Origin: Pararge aegeria
Lineage: Eukaryota > Arthropoda > Insecta > Lepidoptera > Nymphalidae
Assembly (NCBI RefSeq): GCF_905163445.1
Contig: NC_053197.1
Location: forward strand, 3,410,001-3,474,000
DNA: 64,000 bases
Direction of reading: 5' to 3'
The notes below the pieces were generated by a model, which had not been told where the DNA came from, ran no database searches, and was given only the letters and a program-made list of their open reading frames with translations. This document shows positions 52,415 through 63,374 of this stretch, in pieces (position 1 is the first letter of the stretch; each line of letters begins with the position of its first letter). The translations under genes were made by a program, and so were the position numbers.

Positions 52415-52518
52415 TAACATTCATGTTAATCACATAAACATTTTCCCGTTGTGGGAATCGAACCCACGGCCTTTGACTCAGAAAGCAGGGTCCCTGGCCA
52501 CTGCGCCAATCGGCCGTC
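52415..52518 (-). mobile_element. SINE-A, head half only
   Basis: Begins abruptly at 'aacattcatgtt' and keeps the B box and head (ending gccgtc). Loss of the 3' half is not the usual outcome of retrotransposition and points to later rearrangement. Confidence 0.85.
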
Positions 52519-52531
52519 GTATGCGTATATA

Positions 52532-52645
52532 CTAGCTGTTGCCCGCGGCTTCGTACGCGGTTTCTTGGTTTTTCATGAATCCTGCGGGAATTTTCCCGGT
52601 ATAGAAAGCATCCTATGTGTTAATCCAGGGTAAAACTGCTGGTTT
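52532..52645 (-). mobile_element. Helitron-like element, 3' part
   Basis: Minus-strand 3' end CTAG at 52532-52535 with A at 52531, preceded by the 'cgcgggcaacag' block. 'gtatagaaagcatcctatgtg' is inside. The 5' end is missing. Confidence 0.7.
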
Positions 52646-52650
52646 ATGTA

Positions 52651-52957
52651 TATCATCATCAAATAACCCATTAATTCAATACATGGTACAGGTCCCTCAG
52701 AATGAGAAGAGATGAGATCGTAGTCCACCTTGCTGCCCTAATGCCTATTAGAAGACTCTGGCCCTGGCGAACATTATGGAGAACTTTCAGACATGCAGGT
52801 TTTTCCATAATGTTTTTCTTCACCGTTAAAGCCAATGATACTTAATTTCTTAAAACGTACAAAATTCGAACAAAACATCATAAGTTACAAGTGCGTGTCG
52901 ATTCCCGGGATCGAACTCGCCCCCCCCTGAAACCCACTGAGCTATCACCGCACCCCT
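52651..52957 (-). mobile_element. SINE-C, full length
   Basis: 'atcatcatc' tail, diverged body, B box as 'gggatcgaactcg', A box as 'cccactgagctatcaccgc'. About 30 bp more than the consensus between body and head ('cgaacaaaacatcataagtt'). Confidence 0.85.
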
Positions 52958-53720
52958 TCGGTTCTTATTACTTTTATACAATGAAAAACAAAGACGCGTG
53001 TTTTTGTTAGTTTATACAAACGTACGAGTATGTACACTGACAAATGTAACAAATAAATCATAATGGCCCCACTAACCCTCCAATGTTTCACGCAACATTT
53101 TATACTTTATTGAAACAATTCTAGCATAATGCCTATTACGTGGAACAAATTATTTCATTGGAAATATTCAGATCCAGGTAATCGGGAATAAACTGTGATA
53201 ATATCCCAGAAGCTTATTAACGGTGAGAAAAAAAATTGTGATCGTGGTGAGGCACCGAAGGAATCTGCACGTTGTTTTAATACCATCAACACGTACGAAG
53301 CGTTTTGCTTCTTCCTTTCTGATCCGCACCTCCCATCCTCCGTCTTCCCAGATACCTATAATCTGGGTACCTTCAAATCAAGAGAAACCTTTGCCTGCGA
53401 CTTAATTGATGAAAAAAAAAATTGTGCCCGTAAAATCGCGCACTAAAATTTGTATTTTAAACAAACTTTGTTGAAGAGAATTACGTACAGAAAGTAAGGA
53501 AAAGAAGTAAGTACAAAGATAACGAAGCCACTGCTCAGAATATTAATGACCCGCTGCAAATGATCAAGTACTTCTTTTACCGAGGCGAGTTATTCATGGA
53601 TTATTTGCCTTTTATTTTTTACCTATTTCTACATCTACTTGCTGTGCCCCGTGGTTTCACCCGCGTTTCTTTTACGGCTCCACGTAGTCCTATAAGACTA
53701 CAAAGGTAATAATCTACAAA
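52958..53720. other. No recognised feature
   Basis: Two overlapping plus-strand ORFs (53195-53446, 53223-53405) lack recognisable domains. No repeats assigned. Confidence 0.4.
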
Positions 53721-53969
53721 GTCAAAGTCTAAGTCAAAAATATCTTTATTCAAGTATCCCATTGGTCGCACTTTTGATGCGTACATAAGAATTACACAGT
53801 AGTGAGATAATGGCGATAACCACATTCGTAAACTTAAAACTAAAGCTTCCAAACGCGTCCTGGTCTTAGAAGAAGCTCACAACAAACTTAGCCGGGTGTT
53901 TTTTTTGTAATCACCATCTCACAATGTCATTTAAAATTATTAGAAGAGCAACCTGGTTAGAGCAATAAT
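53721..53969 (-). mobile_element. LINE-D 3' UTR
   Basis: 'gtcaaagtctaagtcaaaaatatctttattcaag' is the A-rich end. It continues through 'cacttttgatgcgtac', 'aaacgcgtcctggtct' and 'acaaacttagccgggtg' to 'ggttagagcaataattcacac' directly after the ORF stop. Confidence 0.88.
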
Positions 53970-54191
53970 TCACACCCAAGGTTTTTTATCGATTACGTAG
54001 TCCTTTGTACTATAATAGGACTTTTCTATAAGCTTACGTTTAATACAAACTTTGAAGTTTTTAAGAGACATCTGCAAGATGTCAATGGGTAGTTTATTGT
54101 AAAATTGTATGCTATTTCCTTTAAACGAATTATGAATTTTATGTAATCTACTATATTGCACTGTAAGGTTATTCTTACTTCTAATGGTTCA
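53970..54191 (-). pseudogene. LINE-D reverse-transcriptase ORF C-terminus
   Basis: The last 73 codons of a non-LTR retrotransposon ORF, with the stop at 53970-53972. Landmarks: LTVQYSRLHKIHNSFKG, then SIQFYNKLPIDILQM, then KNFKVCIKRKLIEKSYYST and a short end. The FYNKLP..i...slk.Fk..lk..L..k.YYs pattern is the classic C-terminal tail of CR1/jockey-type reverse transcriptases. The in-frame TGA at about 54192 and loss of all upstream domains make it non-functional. It anchors every LINE-D tail in the window. Confidence 0.85.
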
Positions 54192-54396
54192 ATTATTACA
54201 GTCACATTTTTTCTTAAATTTAAAAACATTAAAAATATATTTTGAAATAGGATCGGTTACCCCGATTAATGCGTGATTCTTCTTCTATTTTTTTATAGTA
54301 ATAATTCATAGAAAAAGTCGGTGACCTACCTAAAGGTATCTCCTTTACACAGAGCAACACTTCAGCATAAAAGGAACACGTTTTGTTTATTTATTC

Positions 54397-54697
54397 CTCT
54401 AAAAATTAGCCCTTGACTGCAATCTCACCTTCACCGATGATGTAGTCTAACATGATAACCTGTTAGGGAGTATGTTTTCATACCCCTAATCGGATTCTAC
54501 GCGACATCGCAACGGAACACTTCATCGCTTAGCGGCCCGTCTTTGTCGGTAGGGTAGTCACTAGCCAAGGCAAAAGGTTCCCACCGAAAGACCAGAGAAA
54601 ATAAATAAATTATATATTTCAAATTGCCCCTGCCAGGAATCGAACCCGGGACCTCCTACTTAAATTCAGAGCGCTTACCGTTGCGCCAGGGGGTTTG
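54397..54697 (-). mobile_element. SINE-B, full length
   Basis: 'ctctaaaaattagcccttgactgcaatctcacc', 'acccctaatcggattctacgcgacatcgc', B box 'ggaatcgaacccgggacc' (54637-54654) and head 'gttgcgccagggggt'. Confidence 0.9.
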
Positions 54698-54709
54698 TAA
54701 AAATTTCCG

Positions 54710-54895
54710 TAGTGCCACCCTGTGATGTAGCACAACTTGTTTTAGCGTGATGATATAGCGCATAGCCTTCCTCGATGAATGGGCTATCTAATACTGAAAT
54801 AATTTTTCAAATCCGACCAGTAGTTCCTGAGATCATCGCGTTCAAGTAAACGAACAAACAAACTCTTCATATTTATATATTAGGATTAGTATAAG
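54710..54895 (-). mobile_element. Helitron-like element, 5' part
   Basis: Minus-strand start TCCTAATATATAAATATG at 54895 with T at 54896. It is followed by 'gaacgcgatgatctcaggaactactgg' and the 'gatagcccattcatcgagg' block. Confidence 0.7.
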
Positions 54896-55095
54896 ATTAA
54901 TAGCTCATTACAGGGTGCAGGTCTACTCTGAATAAATCCTAGGTTTCCGCACAATGTTTTCCTTCATCGTTACAGCAAATGATATTTGATTGCTTTAAAC
55001 GCAAACAACACCGAAAGTTAGAGGTAAGTTTCAGGGATCGAACCTGGTCCACCCAAAGCTAGGCTGAAATCTTACCCATTGGGCTATCACTTTCC
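54896..55095 (-). mobile_element. SINE-C, internally deleted
   Basis: 'tcattacagggtgcaggtctactctgaataaatcc', then directly 'ggtttccgcacaatgttttcc'. The middle of the body is missing. B box as 'gggatcgaacctgg'; A box 'cccattgggctatcac'. Confidence 0.82.
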
Positions 55096-55239
55096 ATTAG
55101 ATCTCATTTCTGCAGTTGAAAATTCAATGGATTTATTTTTTGTATTCGGACGCGTTGATTTGTCTGTAATCCAGGAGCCGTTCCACCTAGCCTGACTGTC
55201 CTAACTAGACGCATGAGTGACAGCGCGATGTCACCTGTG

Positions 55240-55640
55240 ACATACGTTAGGACATCTTATAGGTACACAGAGTAGCTATAGCACAGGAAGATTTTACATA
55301 ACCAATGGAAGTACGCGGCTGAACATAGGTCTTTGTAGGGAGTTCCTGATAACATATTCTGTGCCGCTTGGGACCTTTACCTTGACTCGACTTATGTCAT
55401 CCGTCGACCTCGTCGGGGGTCTACCATATTGCATTTCCGGGTGCGACCATCGGATCTCCTAGTTCCCAAACTCTGTTTCTTCTACGGATATCTTAATTCC
55501 TGATTTCATTACGTAGAGCCACTCCAATTATATCTCTCTCCAAAGCTCGCTGCGTGACCTTGAGCTTTCTTATGAGACACATAGACATCGACCATGTTTC
55601 AGAGCCATAAGTCATCACTGGTGCTCTGTATTTTGGTCTT
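55240..55640 (-). pseudogene. RTE-like retrotransposon ORF remnant
   Basis: On the minus strand the order is VMTYGSETWS, then ALRNEIRN and IRRRNRVWELG, then a GRPPTRSTDDI segment, each in different frames. This is the C-terminal region of an RTE-like protein with several frameshifts. Confidence 0.75.
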
Positions 55641-55724
55641 TGGTCAAATACTTTGGTCTTAACTTATAGGAAGTCGTTTATAAGTAATCGCTGACCCAAC
55701 CCGTTCTTCAGATTCCTTCCGCCA

Positions 55725-55800
55725 AAGGATGTCTGGAACAGATCACTTTAGTGGTAAGACCGCCTTTGCATCCTTAATGTTGGTCTAAGGTTAATTTTAT
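55725..55800 (+). repeat. T-family LINE 3' end, ATCACT variant
   Basis: 'aaaggatgtctggaacagatcact', loop tt, 'agtggtaagaccgcctttgcat'. Five Watson-Crick pairs and one T-G pair are kept despite changes in both arms. Confidence 0.72.
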
Positions 55801-55954
55801 TAATTGGTCTTAGGTACTTTGGTTGATTTTATTAATTGTTTTGTTTCTGCATTGTTATTTGCGTGTAGAATTTTCAAACAAATAATATATTTTAAGCCCA
55901 GGAGTAAAATCAAATTGTTCATACAAAATGTTTTCTGATTTTTTGTTTGCCTTT

Positions 55955-56030
55955 AATTTCCTCATTGTGAGAGGAGACCCGTGCGCTGGAGTGGGCAGTT
56001 AAAGGGTCAATATGATGATGATGAATTTTA
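55955..56030 (+). mobile_element. SINE-C, tail fragment
   Basis: 'tcattgtgagaggagacccgtgcgctgg', 'gttaaagggtcaatatgatgatgatga'. Confidence 0.75.
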
Positions 56031-56049
56031 TTAAATTGCTGCTCGATCG

Positions 56050-56125
56050 AGAAGGTGGACTACCTTGTTCGACGGCAGAAATAAGCAGAAATAAGCATCC
56101 GGACGAGCTCTATTTGTTCGAGGTC
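56050..56125 (+). repeat. F-family 3' fragment
   Basis: 'gacggcagaaataagcagaaataagcatccggacgagctct', with a short internal duplication of agaaataagc. Confidence 0.6.
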
Positions 56126-56141
56126 TAATAAATAAATAAAT

Positions 56142-56379
56142 GTACTACGACAATACACACATCGCCATCTAGCCCCAAGGTAAGCGTAGTTTGTGTTATG
56201 GTTATTAAGATGCCCGATGAGTATTATTATGAATAATATACATAAATACATGTAATATAAGGATAAACACCAGATACTGAAAAACATTCATGTTCATTAT
56301 ACGAACATTTTCCAGTTGTGCAAATCGAACCCTTGGACTAAGAAAGCAAGGTCGCTGCCAACTGCGCCAACCAGTCGTC
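56142..56379 (-). mobile_element. SINE-A, diverged
   Basis: AAAT-repeat at 56128-56141, full body. B box eroded ('gcaaatcgaaccc'). Head ends 'caaccagtcgtc'. Confidence 0.87.
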
Positions 56380-56739
56380 TAAATGACTGTTATAACAAAA
56401 ATATCTAGTTGAGAATTATAAATATACATAAATATAACGATCCACGGCCAATATTCATAATGATCCAAAAAGCACCTAACCTCACCACAGTTTTTGAGAC
56501 CAAATTATTTTTAAGTTATAACTGAAGCATAAATAAATATTGTGTCCGCTCATATCGCAACGTACTCATATAAATCTCTATGAACAAAGTTATCTGTGAA
56601 AGGGCAAAGGGATCTATTATTTATGCGCCCATTTATATTTCACTTTTTTCTATTGATATGGGTCCCTATTATATACCTGTCAACCATGAGGTACAGAATA
56701 TTTGTTTTTATTTATTGTTATAATTGACAGATCAAGCTA
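56380..56739. other. No recognised feature
   Basis: Unassigned AT-rich interval. Confidence 0.4.
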
Positions 56740-57000
56740 TCTGCTCTCACCTGATGGTGAGATAAAAAACATCGCCTGTTAACAGAGCAACACTTCACAG
56801 GGCATGCACGGAGCACGTGCTGCAACATACCGCCCTGTGTCCACCAATTTGAGGCGTAGGTGTTAAACCTCATAACAGGAGCATGTCTGTTATTACACCG
56901 GTAACCACGCCCTTCAAACCCGAACACAACAATGTTGCTTGGCAGCAGAAATAAGCATGAGGCTTCCCCGGCCGAACTCCGAAATATTATACGAGTACTG
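56740..57000 (+). repeat. F-family repeat, fullest copy
   Basis: Reference copy. 'ctcacctgatggtgagat', 'aacagagcaacacttcacagggcatg', 'cacgtgctgcaacataccgccctgtgtcc', 'ttgaggcgtaggtgttaaacctc', 'ttacaccggtaaccacgccc', 'gctgcttggcagcagaaataagc'-like and 'ccccggccgaactc'. No ORF is kept, so it is likely a SINE or the 3' end of a longer element. Confidence 0.75.
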
Positions 57001-57004
57001 CTTC

Positions 57005-57345
57005 TTGGGTTGTAAGGGGGAGGCTAGTACCAGTCAGCCTCCCAAAATGCCAACCTCACCTGCACGTGGTGCACCCTGCCGTCTAACAAGTGGTGACTGA
57101 CAAGTGGCGGTATAACCACTTCAAATTGGCTAGACTGAATAAATGGCACAGACCAGTGTGGAGCAGCAGCGACGCCGGTGCGATCAGTCCAACCCTGCGA
57201 TGACCAACCCGCCTGCCCAGCGTGGTCATTACCGGGCAAATCTTTGTATGGTTGGAGAAATAAGCGTGCATTGTGGAACTCCCTACAAAAGACCTATATC
57301 CAGCAGTGGACGTCAATTTGTTGAGGTGATGATGGTGATGATGGA
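57005..57345 (+). repeat. RTE-like retrotransposon 3' region
   Basis: 'ggctagtaccagtcagcctccc', 'cagtgtggagcagcagcgacgccgg', 'cgatgaccaacccgcctgcccagcgtgg', 'ctccctacaaaagacctatatccagcagtggacgtc' and a GATG-type tail (57326-57344). The longest of the RTE-like 3' ends here. Confidence 0.7.
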
Positions 57346-57968
57346 AGGTAACTGTCTGTTCAGTGTAACGGTGTATTCTGCGTTGCCTCTCTCTCTTTCT
57401 CTCAGCTCTAGGATCTCTGGTTGATAATTTTTTTAAATACGCTTGAGTATTGTATTATATCCCCAGATATTATACCTTTCATTACATCAACAAATAACTT
57501 AAAAGAGGTACATTAATTGCAAGATGCATAAACATTCCAAATTTAAGTTAGTGATAATAACTGGCTTAACCATAATATTATAAAACCAATAACTGGTGGG
57601 CATTGCCAATTTCCTCACTTTGGCAGATACTAAAGTTTTTTTTACGAAAAAGTTTTGTTTTTTGTCCGATCCGGTCATCAAACCCAGACACTCAAGGCGT
57701 GCCACAGACACATGACCTCTTGTTTAATTATTTATTTTATTTATTAATGGTTGACTAGCCGTTCTGCGTCAGTTCGTACTATCCAAACGACTAAACCAAC
57801 TAGAGTCGGCCACGAAATCATTCGAATCAGTACAAGTTTTAGACGAATGTGTGTGCTTGTTTGTTTGTTACTTTTGTTTGCTCAGCCGTATAACCGAACT
57901 AGATGATAAATTTCACACATGTAGCCAGAAGAATCCTGGAGGATAATATTTATCTCGTAAAAGCTGCA
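57346..57968. other. No recognised feature
   Basis: Unassigned sequence; a CTCT run at 57388-57402. Confidence 0.4.
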
Positions 57969-57976
57969 GGTAAAAG

Positions 57977-58118
57977 CATTGGCATGCACAGAGTCTTCGG
58001 CCAGGTATGCATAAAGCAGATATATAGCATATAATGGAAAAACTTCCCTACAATACGAGCCATATAAAATAATTTTGGTAGGCAGTGCTTTTGTGCATAT
58101 ATGAAGTGCACGCCACTG
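57977..58118. mobile_element. hAT-type MITE, copy 4
   Basis: Ends cattggcatgcac and gtgcacgccactg. A perfect 8-bp target duplication, ggtaaaag, lies at 57969-57976 and 58119-58126. It is 142 bp long and in the opposite orientation to copies 1 and 2. Confidence 0.92.
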
Positions 58119-58149
58119 GGTAAAAGTTACCAGCGGGATTTTAAAAATA

Positions 58150-58325
58150 ATATTTTGATACCCATGCATGGCTTGACCGTTTTACTTTTCTTGGTGAAAT
58201 TTCGCATGGAAATGTTTGCATTCTGTATACGCCCATTGGATACACTTTATCCCGGGAAATAAAGGGTTCCCCCGGGATTTTTAGAGTCCAAAATAAAAGC
58301 GGACGTAGTGGTCCGCAACAGCTAG
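58150..58325 (+). mobile_element. Helitron-like element, 3' part
   Basis: 'tatcccgggaaataaagggttcccccgggattttta', then 'gcggacgtagtggtccgcaacagctag', with CTAG at 58322-58325. The following base is A rather than T and the 5' end is lost. Confidence 0.6.
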
Positions 58326-58585
58326 ATGTCAATATTTGTAAGGATAAGTTAAAATTGTATAATTGGCGTCCTATATCAGCCCACTTTTTGCGAAGGTGTC
58401 AATAAATAAAAGTGAATGGCAAAAGGGATGCCATCAACTACACCTGCCGGTTACCGACGTTTAGCTTCACTATATGGCGAAGGCTTCTTAACAAAAATAA
58501 ATAAGCTTTTTAACGAAGTCCGGGTTTAGAGTGTAGGATTCGAGGATTTGGAATAAGAACACCCGGTGAACACTCTTGTGAGACT
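58326..58585. other. No recognised feature
   Basis: Unassigned sequence. Confidence 0.4.
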
Positions 58586-58589
58586 GTAA

Positions 58590-58830
58590 TCATCTTTTCG
58601 TTATACAGATTTTTGTGACAGAGCTCGTCCGTGCCATGCTTATTTCATTGCAATGCTTCGTTTCAGACTGAAGGGCGTTGCTGCCGGTGTAATGACAGGC
58701 ACTATGGGCTTAACACCTACGCCTCAAATTGATGGACACAGCGCGGCATGTTGCAGGATGTGCTTCTTGCATGCCCTGTTTATTATTGCTCTGTTTATAT
58801 GCGATGGTTTCCACACAAAAAAATGCAAGT
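58590..58830 (-). repeat. F-family repeat, near full length
   Basis: Minus-strand copy with 'tttgtgacagagctcgtccg', 'ccatgcttatttcattgcaatgc', 'gggcttaacacctacgcctcaaattgatgg' and 'gccctgtttattattgctctg'. A 72-codon ORF across it is incidental. Confidence 0.75.
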
Positions 58831-58952
58831 CAATCGAATTCCAGAAAGGTAGATCACTAGGTATCGATTGATCTTGATCGATTGACTTGATCACTTGTTT
58901 TGCTTAAAGTTACTTCACTTCGCTCTCAGAGTAGGTACACTTATAAATAAAT

Positions 58953-59054
58953 ATACTGCGACAAATGACAATTCACACATTATCATCTAGCCCCAAATTG
59001 AGCGTAACTTGTGTTATGGGCACTAAGATGACTGATGAATGTTTTTATGAATAA
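58953..59054 (-). mobile_element. SINE-A, 3' half
   Basis: 'tactgcgacaaatgacaattcacac' through 'gggcactaagatgactgatgaatg' to 'tgaataa', where a Helitron-like element begins. The SINE does not resume beyond it. Confidence 0.8.
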
Positions 59055-59310
59055 CTAGCTTCTGCCTGCAACTTTCACAATTGGGTCTAAAGCTTCGCTT
59101 GTTGCTAAATTTTAATCCTACCACGGGAACTATTTGAGAGATCCGTATAGAAAGCAAATTTTCTCTTCCATAGTGGTGACAGGCATAAACAAATTTCAAA
59201 ATTATCTCCCCGCGGCTCAGTATCGATTATAAAGATGATGATCAAAGTTTTCAAACTATATTCATAAAATGTATAAAATCTTCCAGTTACAGTTTTATTA
59301 TAAGAATAGA
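59055..59310 (-). mobile_element. Helitron-like element with both ends
   Basis: CTAG at 59055-59058 after an A (59054); TC start at 59310 with T at 59311. It is 256 bp. Its 5' module (59215-59310) is shared with 42055-42159, and its 3' module resembles 11800-11960. Confidence 0.82.
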
Positions 59311-59613
59311 TTATGAAAGCGGTTCCACCCGTGTCAACTTAAAGACTTTACCTTATATTATATTGACTCATAGATAAATAATTTGTTTAACTAATAATAT
59401 TATGTAAAATTAAAGTACGAAAGCCACTTCCACAATATTTTATACAATGAAGGTTGCAATGTAATCATATCGTGGGATGTCAAATCAATCCGGCCTATTC
59501 TCACCTACTTTTAGGTACTTCGAAAAACCGTACGTACTTTTCATGGTCATCCTACAACTTATATTTTATCTATGCCTCATGTGCTTGTTCTTCTCTGTTC
59601 TGGTGTGATCTTC
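59311..59613. other. No recognised feature
   Basis: Unassigned AT-rich interval. Confidence 0.4.
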
Positions 59614-59880
59614 GACGGCCGAGTGACGCAGTGGGCAGCGACTCTGCTTTTTGAGTCCAAGTTCGTGGGTTCGATTCCCACAACTGGAAAATGTTTGTGT
59701 GATGAACATGAATGTTTTTCAGTGTCTGGGTGTTTATCTGTATATTATAAGTATTTATGGGTTGTATATTCATAAAAAAATATTCATCAGCTATCTCAGT
59801 ACCCATAACACAAGCTAAAGCTTACTTTTGGGCTAGATGGCGATGTGTGTATTGTCGTAGTATATTTATTTTATTTATTA
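59614..59880 (+). mobile_element. SINE-A, full length
   Basis: Head gacggccgagtgacgcagtg, intact B box 'ggttcgattcccac', full body and a TTTA-rich tail. Among the best preserved copies. Confidence 0.92.
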
Positions 59881-59889
59881 TTTATTGTA

Positions 59890-60075
59890 CTTACACCGGC
59901 AACCACAACTGTTAATCGCTTGGCGACACGTCTTTGTTGGTTTGATGGTAACTAGCCACGGCCACAGTCTTCGATCACACCTGAACAGAGAAACATGAAA
60001 CACATACAGAAATTATGAAACTCCCAAGCGGGAATCAAACCCGGGATAACTTACTTATAAGTGGTCCGTGTTTCG
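59890..60075 (-). mobile_element. SINE-B, 5' two thirds
   Basis: 'ttaatcgcttggcgacacgtctttgttgg', 'taactagccacggcc' and B box 'gggaatcaaacccggga'. The head is eroded near 60075. Confidence 0.72.
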
Positions 60076-60816
60076 AACGAGGCTCAGCCGTATCTAGCGC
60101 CTACAAATCCTACAATACGGGGTAAGATTTAACGTAAATCAACCTTAAATCGTAGTTGAATCGGCGATGAAATCATGTTTGGTCGATGAATGATAGATTG
60201 GAATCTGCAATTGGGCAATATAAAAACCTTTCCCTCCAACCACTAAATAATAATAACATTATTATTATGACAAGCTGAGTAAAATCATAGAAGCAACCAG
60301 TTGAACTAGTTTTTCCGCACTTTTTTCCTCATTATTAATGAAGGTAGCAGTTATATCAACTTGTTCCACTAACAAGGTGTTTTAATAGTGACAAGTTTTC
60401 GAACATTGCGATATATTTCTTCCATAGATAATTGCTTTGATATAATTTAACTAAATAAGTTGACAGACAATTTCATATTATTTTGGTATAATTTCACGTT
60501 AATTTATTTCAATAATTATAAACTTTTGTCATATATAATTTTTCTATGTTTTGTTTTTAAAACTTAATTACAAATTTGTTTGAACCAATTCATGTAATAT
60601 TGAAATAATTAATATTTATTGAAATAATTCAGATATTTACAGTTAGGTACCTACTTTGAAATAAAATATTCGATTTACTTGTTTATTATTTCGTTAATTA
60701 TATTACATAATTTTTTTTTTATAATTTTTTAATAGTGTTGTGTTTTTTTTATTTAGCATTGATAAGAATTTAAAAAAAAATTAAATAAATAAATGATAGA
60801 AAGAAATAAATAAATC
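60076..60816. other. No recognised feature
   Basis: Very AT-rich from 60360 on, with long T and A runs. Confidence 0.45.
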
Positions 60817-61038
60817 AAACAATAAACACATCGCCATCTAGCCCTAAAGTAAGCTGTACTGTTATGGGTTCTAAGATGATTGATGAATATTTTAATGAAT
60901 AATATACATCAATAATTATAATATGCATATAAAAAAACACTCATGTTTATCACACTAACATTTTCCAGTTTTGGGAATCAAACCCTCGGCCTTGGACTCA
61001 GAAAGCAGTGTCGCTGCCCACTGCGCCAATCGGCCTTC
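60817..61038 (-). mobile_element. SINE-A, diverged
   Basis: 'caataaacacatcgccatctagccc', B box eroded ('gggaatcaaaccc'), head ending ggccttc. AAAT-rich tail at 60782-60815. Confidence 0.87.
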
Positions 61039-61189
61039 GAATAAGTAAGCGCTCGCCCGGATTGAAACAGCGTGGTGGGTTTAAAAGCTCATGGTGTTGA
61101 TGAGACAAAGTTTTTAGTAAACATTAATATAATATATTTACCGTCTGTCACAACAGGGAAGTTTTTTTAATAACGTAATAGACTAATAG

Positions 61190-61240
61190 GTCACGTATAA
61201 GCAATATTGGGGACGGGGTCTAACTTAACAGTACCCTTAA
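61190..61240. repeat. Local repeat Y, partial copy 1
   Basis: 'aggtcacgtataagcaatattggggacggggtctaactt' corresponds to 63378-63415. Confidence 0.6.
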
Positions 61241-61283
61241 TGCGAGTTTGCACATCTCGACAACATTAAATGAATAGATAAAT

Positions 61284-61557
61284 ATACTACCACAGTACAC
61301 ACATCGCCATCTAGCCCCAAAGTAAGCGTAGCTTGTGTTATGGGTACTAGATGAGAAAAAAAAGAAAAGAAGATGACTGATGAATATTTTTATGAATAAT
61401 ATACATAAATACTTAGAATAAACATATATACACCCAGACACTGAAAACATTCATGCTCATCACACAAACAATAATATTCCAGTAGTCGGAATCGAACCCT
61501 CGACCTCGACCTCGACGCAGAAAGCAGGATCACTGCAAACTCCGCCAATCGGCCGTC
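61284..61557 (-). mobile_element. SINE-A with small internal insertions
   Basis: Full-length. It carries a purine-rich insert 'gagaaaaaaaagaaaagaag' (about 61352-61372) and a 'ctcgac' triplication near the head (61500-61516). B box 'gaatcgaaccc'. Confidence 0.87.
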
Positions 61558-61808
61558 GAAATCACATTGGTGGTATTCATGATAAAATTATGGAATGCCT
61601 CAATGGAAAGCTCTTGTATCAGTTTGTTTGAGAGACTTGTGTCATTCAGTTAGTCTAGTTCTGATATTGCAAGTTGTGTATTTTGAAAAAAAAATCAGGT
61701 GTAGTTTTTAAACGGCATTTTTACAATTCTTTTGGCAAATAGAATAAAATATCTAAAAATAATTGTTTTGTTTCGGTAGTCTTTAAATTTTTTAAACTTA
61801 CATTCCTT

Positions 61809-61841
61809 CAATTTAGAAGTTATTTCAGAACTTCTAAATTG
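61809..61841. repeat. Perfect 13-bp inverted repeat
   Basis: caatttagaagtt (61809-61821) and aacttctaaattg (61829-61841) around a 7-nt loop; pairing extends outward with a small bulge (cattc..gaatg). Confidence 0.75.
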
Positions 61842-61887
61842 AATGTCCGATTGGAATAAATTAAAATGTACTTCATGGCATGGCTAC

Positions 61888-62010
61888 ACTTGATAATAAA
61901 ACCATTTATTTCAATAAGAATTAATACTGCGAAACTAATGTGACCCACTCTTGTCTCTACTGGCGATCTAACAGAATTTTAAATCACAAAAGCTGCTAAT
62001 GCGGTCTAAC
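61888..62010. repeat. Unclassified repeat X, copy 2
   Basis: 'tgataataaaaccatttatttcaataagaattaatactgcgaaactaatgtgaccc' and 'gtctctactggcgatcta' parallel 21095-21245. Confidence 0.6.
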
Positions 62011-62049
62011 TATTATAGTCATATAAATATTCTTTGGCTAACTTGATTT

Positions 62050-62240
62050 AGATAGATAGATAGATAGATAGATAAATTCTTTATTGCACACAATTAAGGG
62101 ATAAAGATAATATATATTAAAAACAGAAATACAAGAAAAATAAAGTTGTGCAAAGGCGGTCTTATCGCTTTAAGCGATCTCCTCCAGACAACCCTTTATG
62201 AAAGAAAAAAAAGAGTATGGAAACGGGATAGTGCAATTTT
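62050..62240 (-). mobile_element. T-family LINE 3' end with (GATA)n
   Basis: Reverse partner of 27835-28005, including GATA repeats (62051-62074), 'ttctttattgcacacaatt', hairpin ATCGCT / AGCGAT (62164-62169, 62173-62178) and 'gtatggaaacgggatagtgcaa'. Confidence 0.82.
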
Positions 62241-62602
62241 ATTTATTTTTGTTTTTAGGTAATAATGAGTACTTTAATCATGTAGCACATAAGTTTTATG
62301 CATTAAGTATCAATATAAAGATGGGTGGACATAAGAAACAGCAAAATAGTTCACAATAATAGTATTCAAGGTACTTAAAAATACTTTTAGTAAGTTAACG
62401 AAATTTTAATGTCCTATTTACCGAATGAAACAGATTTTGGAAATCCGGTAAGAAACACGCCGAATTTAGTTAACACTGAACCCTCAATTTGTTGCTCGCC
62501 ACTTTCCTAACCTTAACCCAAGTCCTAAAGTAAGTAATTAAAATTTAGTATCAAATCTCAAGAAAACTATCAACGTTGTAGAGATGTACGAACTCGTACT
62601 AG
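62241..62602. other. No recognised feature
   Basis: Unassigned sequence. Confidence 0.4.
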
Positions 62603-62702
62603 GAATACAGGCCTCGGTCACGTAGTCAACGTGTGCTTAGCCGAGTGTGACGCACCTCCAGAACCAATGTACCGTAACCTATAATTTGCAGAATTTGAGC
62701 TT
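62603..62702. repeat. Local repeat Y, copy 2
   Basis: 'aatacaggcctcggtcacgtagtcaacgtgtgcttagccg' then 'agaaccaatgtaccgtaacctataatttgcagaattt', the same order as 63415-63500. Confidence 0.72.
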
Positions 62703-63364
62703 CTACTTCAAAACAATTTATATTTGTAACCTACTTCTAAAAGCAAAAGGTTCTCAATTCGAATAAATTCAGTGTTGTTCCATATAAAGTTATACGGATT
62801 TAGCAGATACCAGCCATTTAGTCTGCGCAGAATTTCTGATAACCAACATATTTTCTCGTGGTGCTTATGCCCGTATCCAGAAAGCACAAGTAAAGCAAAT
62901 AAAAGCCAATATACACATAACATGAAATCAAAATACTTTTCTACTAACTTTTACAGAACTTTTTACAGAGCTGTTACATACATAACATACGTTGATATAT
63001 TAGATATTTAAGTTTTATATTAATTAGAAATCATTACACATGAATATTGCCAGTCGTGTTGCATATTAAATACATAAATGGGAATAATTTAATTAAAAAA
63101 GAAATTAAATATAAAATGATGTAATTCATATATTATAATTTGACCATATACCAAGCAACTATCCATTCGATAATCAAATAGGTTAATTAACGATTATACA
63201 AAACCTCATTCCTACTGATATTCCAGATTTATTTGGCTTGTTTTCAGTAGCACTTTTTTGTTCTTTCAAACGTAGCTAGTGCTTAGTGCGATTTAGATGG
63301 ATAACCAAACTGTCGTAGGCGATAACTTGTCATCGACAAAATAAATTCAAACCCTTTGAACCTT
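62703..63364. other. No recognised feature
   Basis: Two overlapping short ORFs on opposite strands (62708-62923, 62772-63011) are AT-biased and unrecognised. Confidence 0.4.
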
Positions 63365-63374
63365 TAATAACTTA

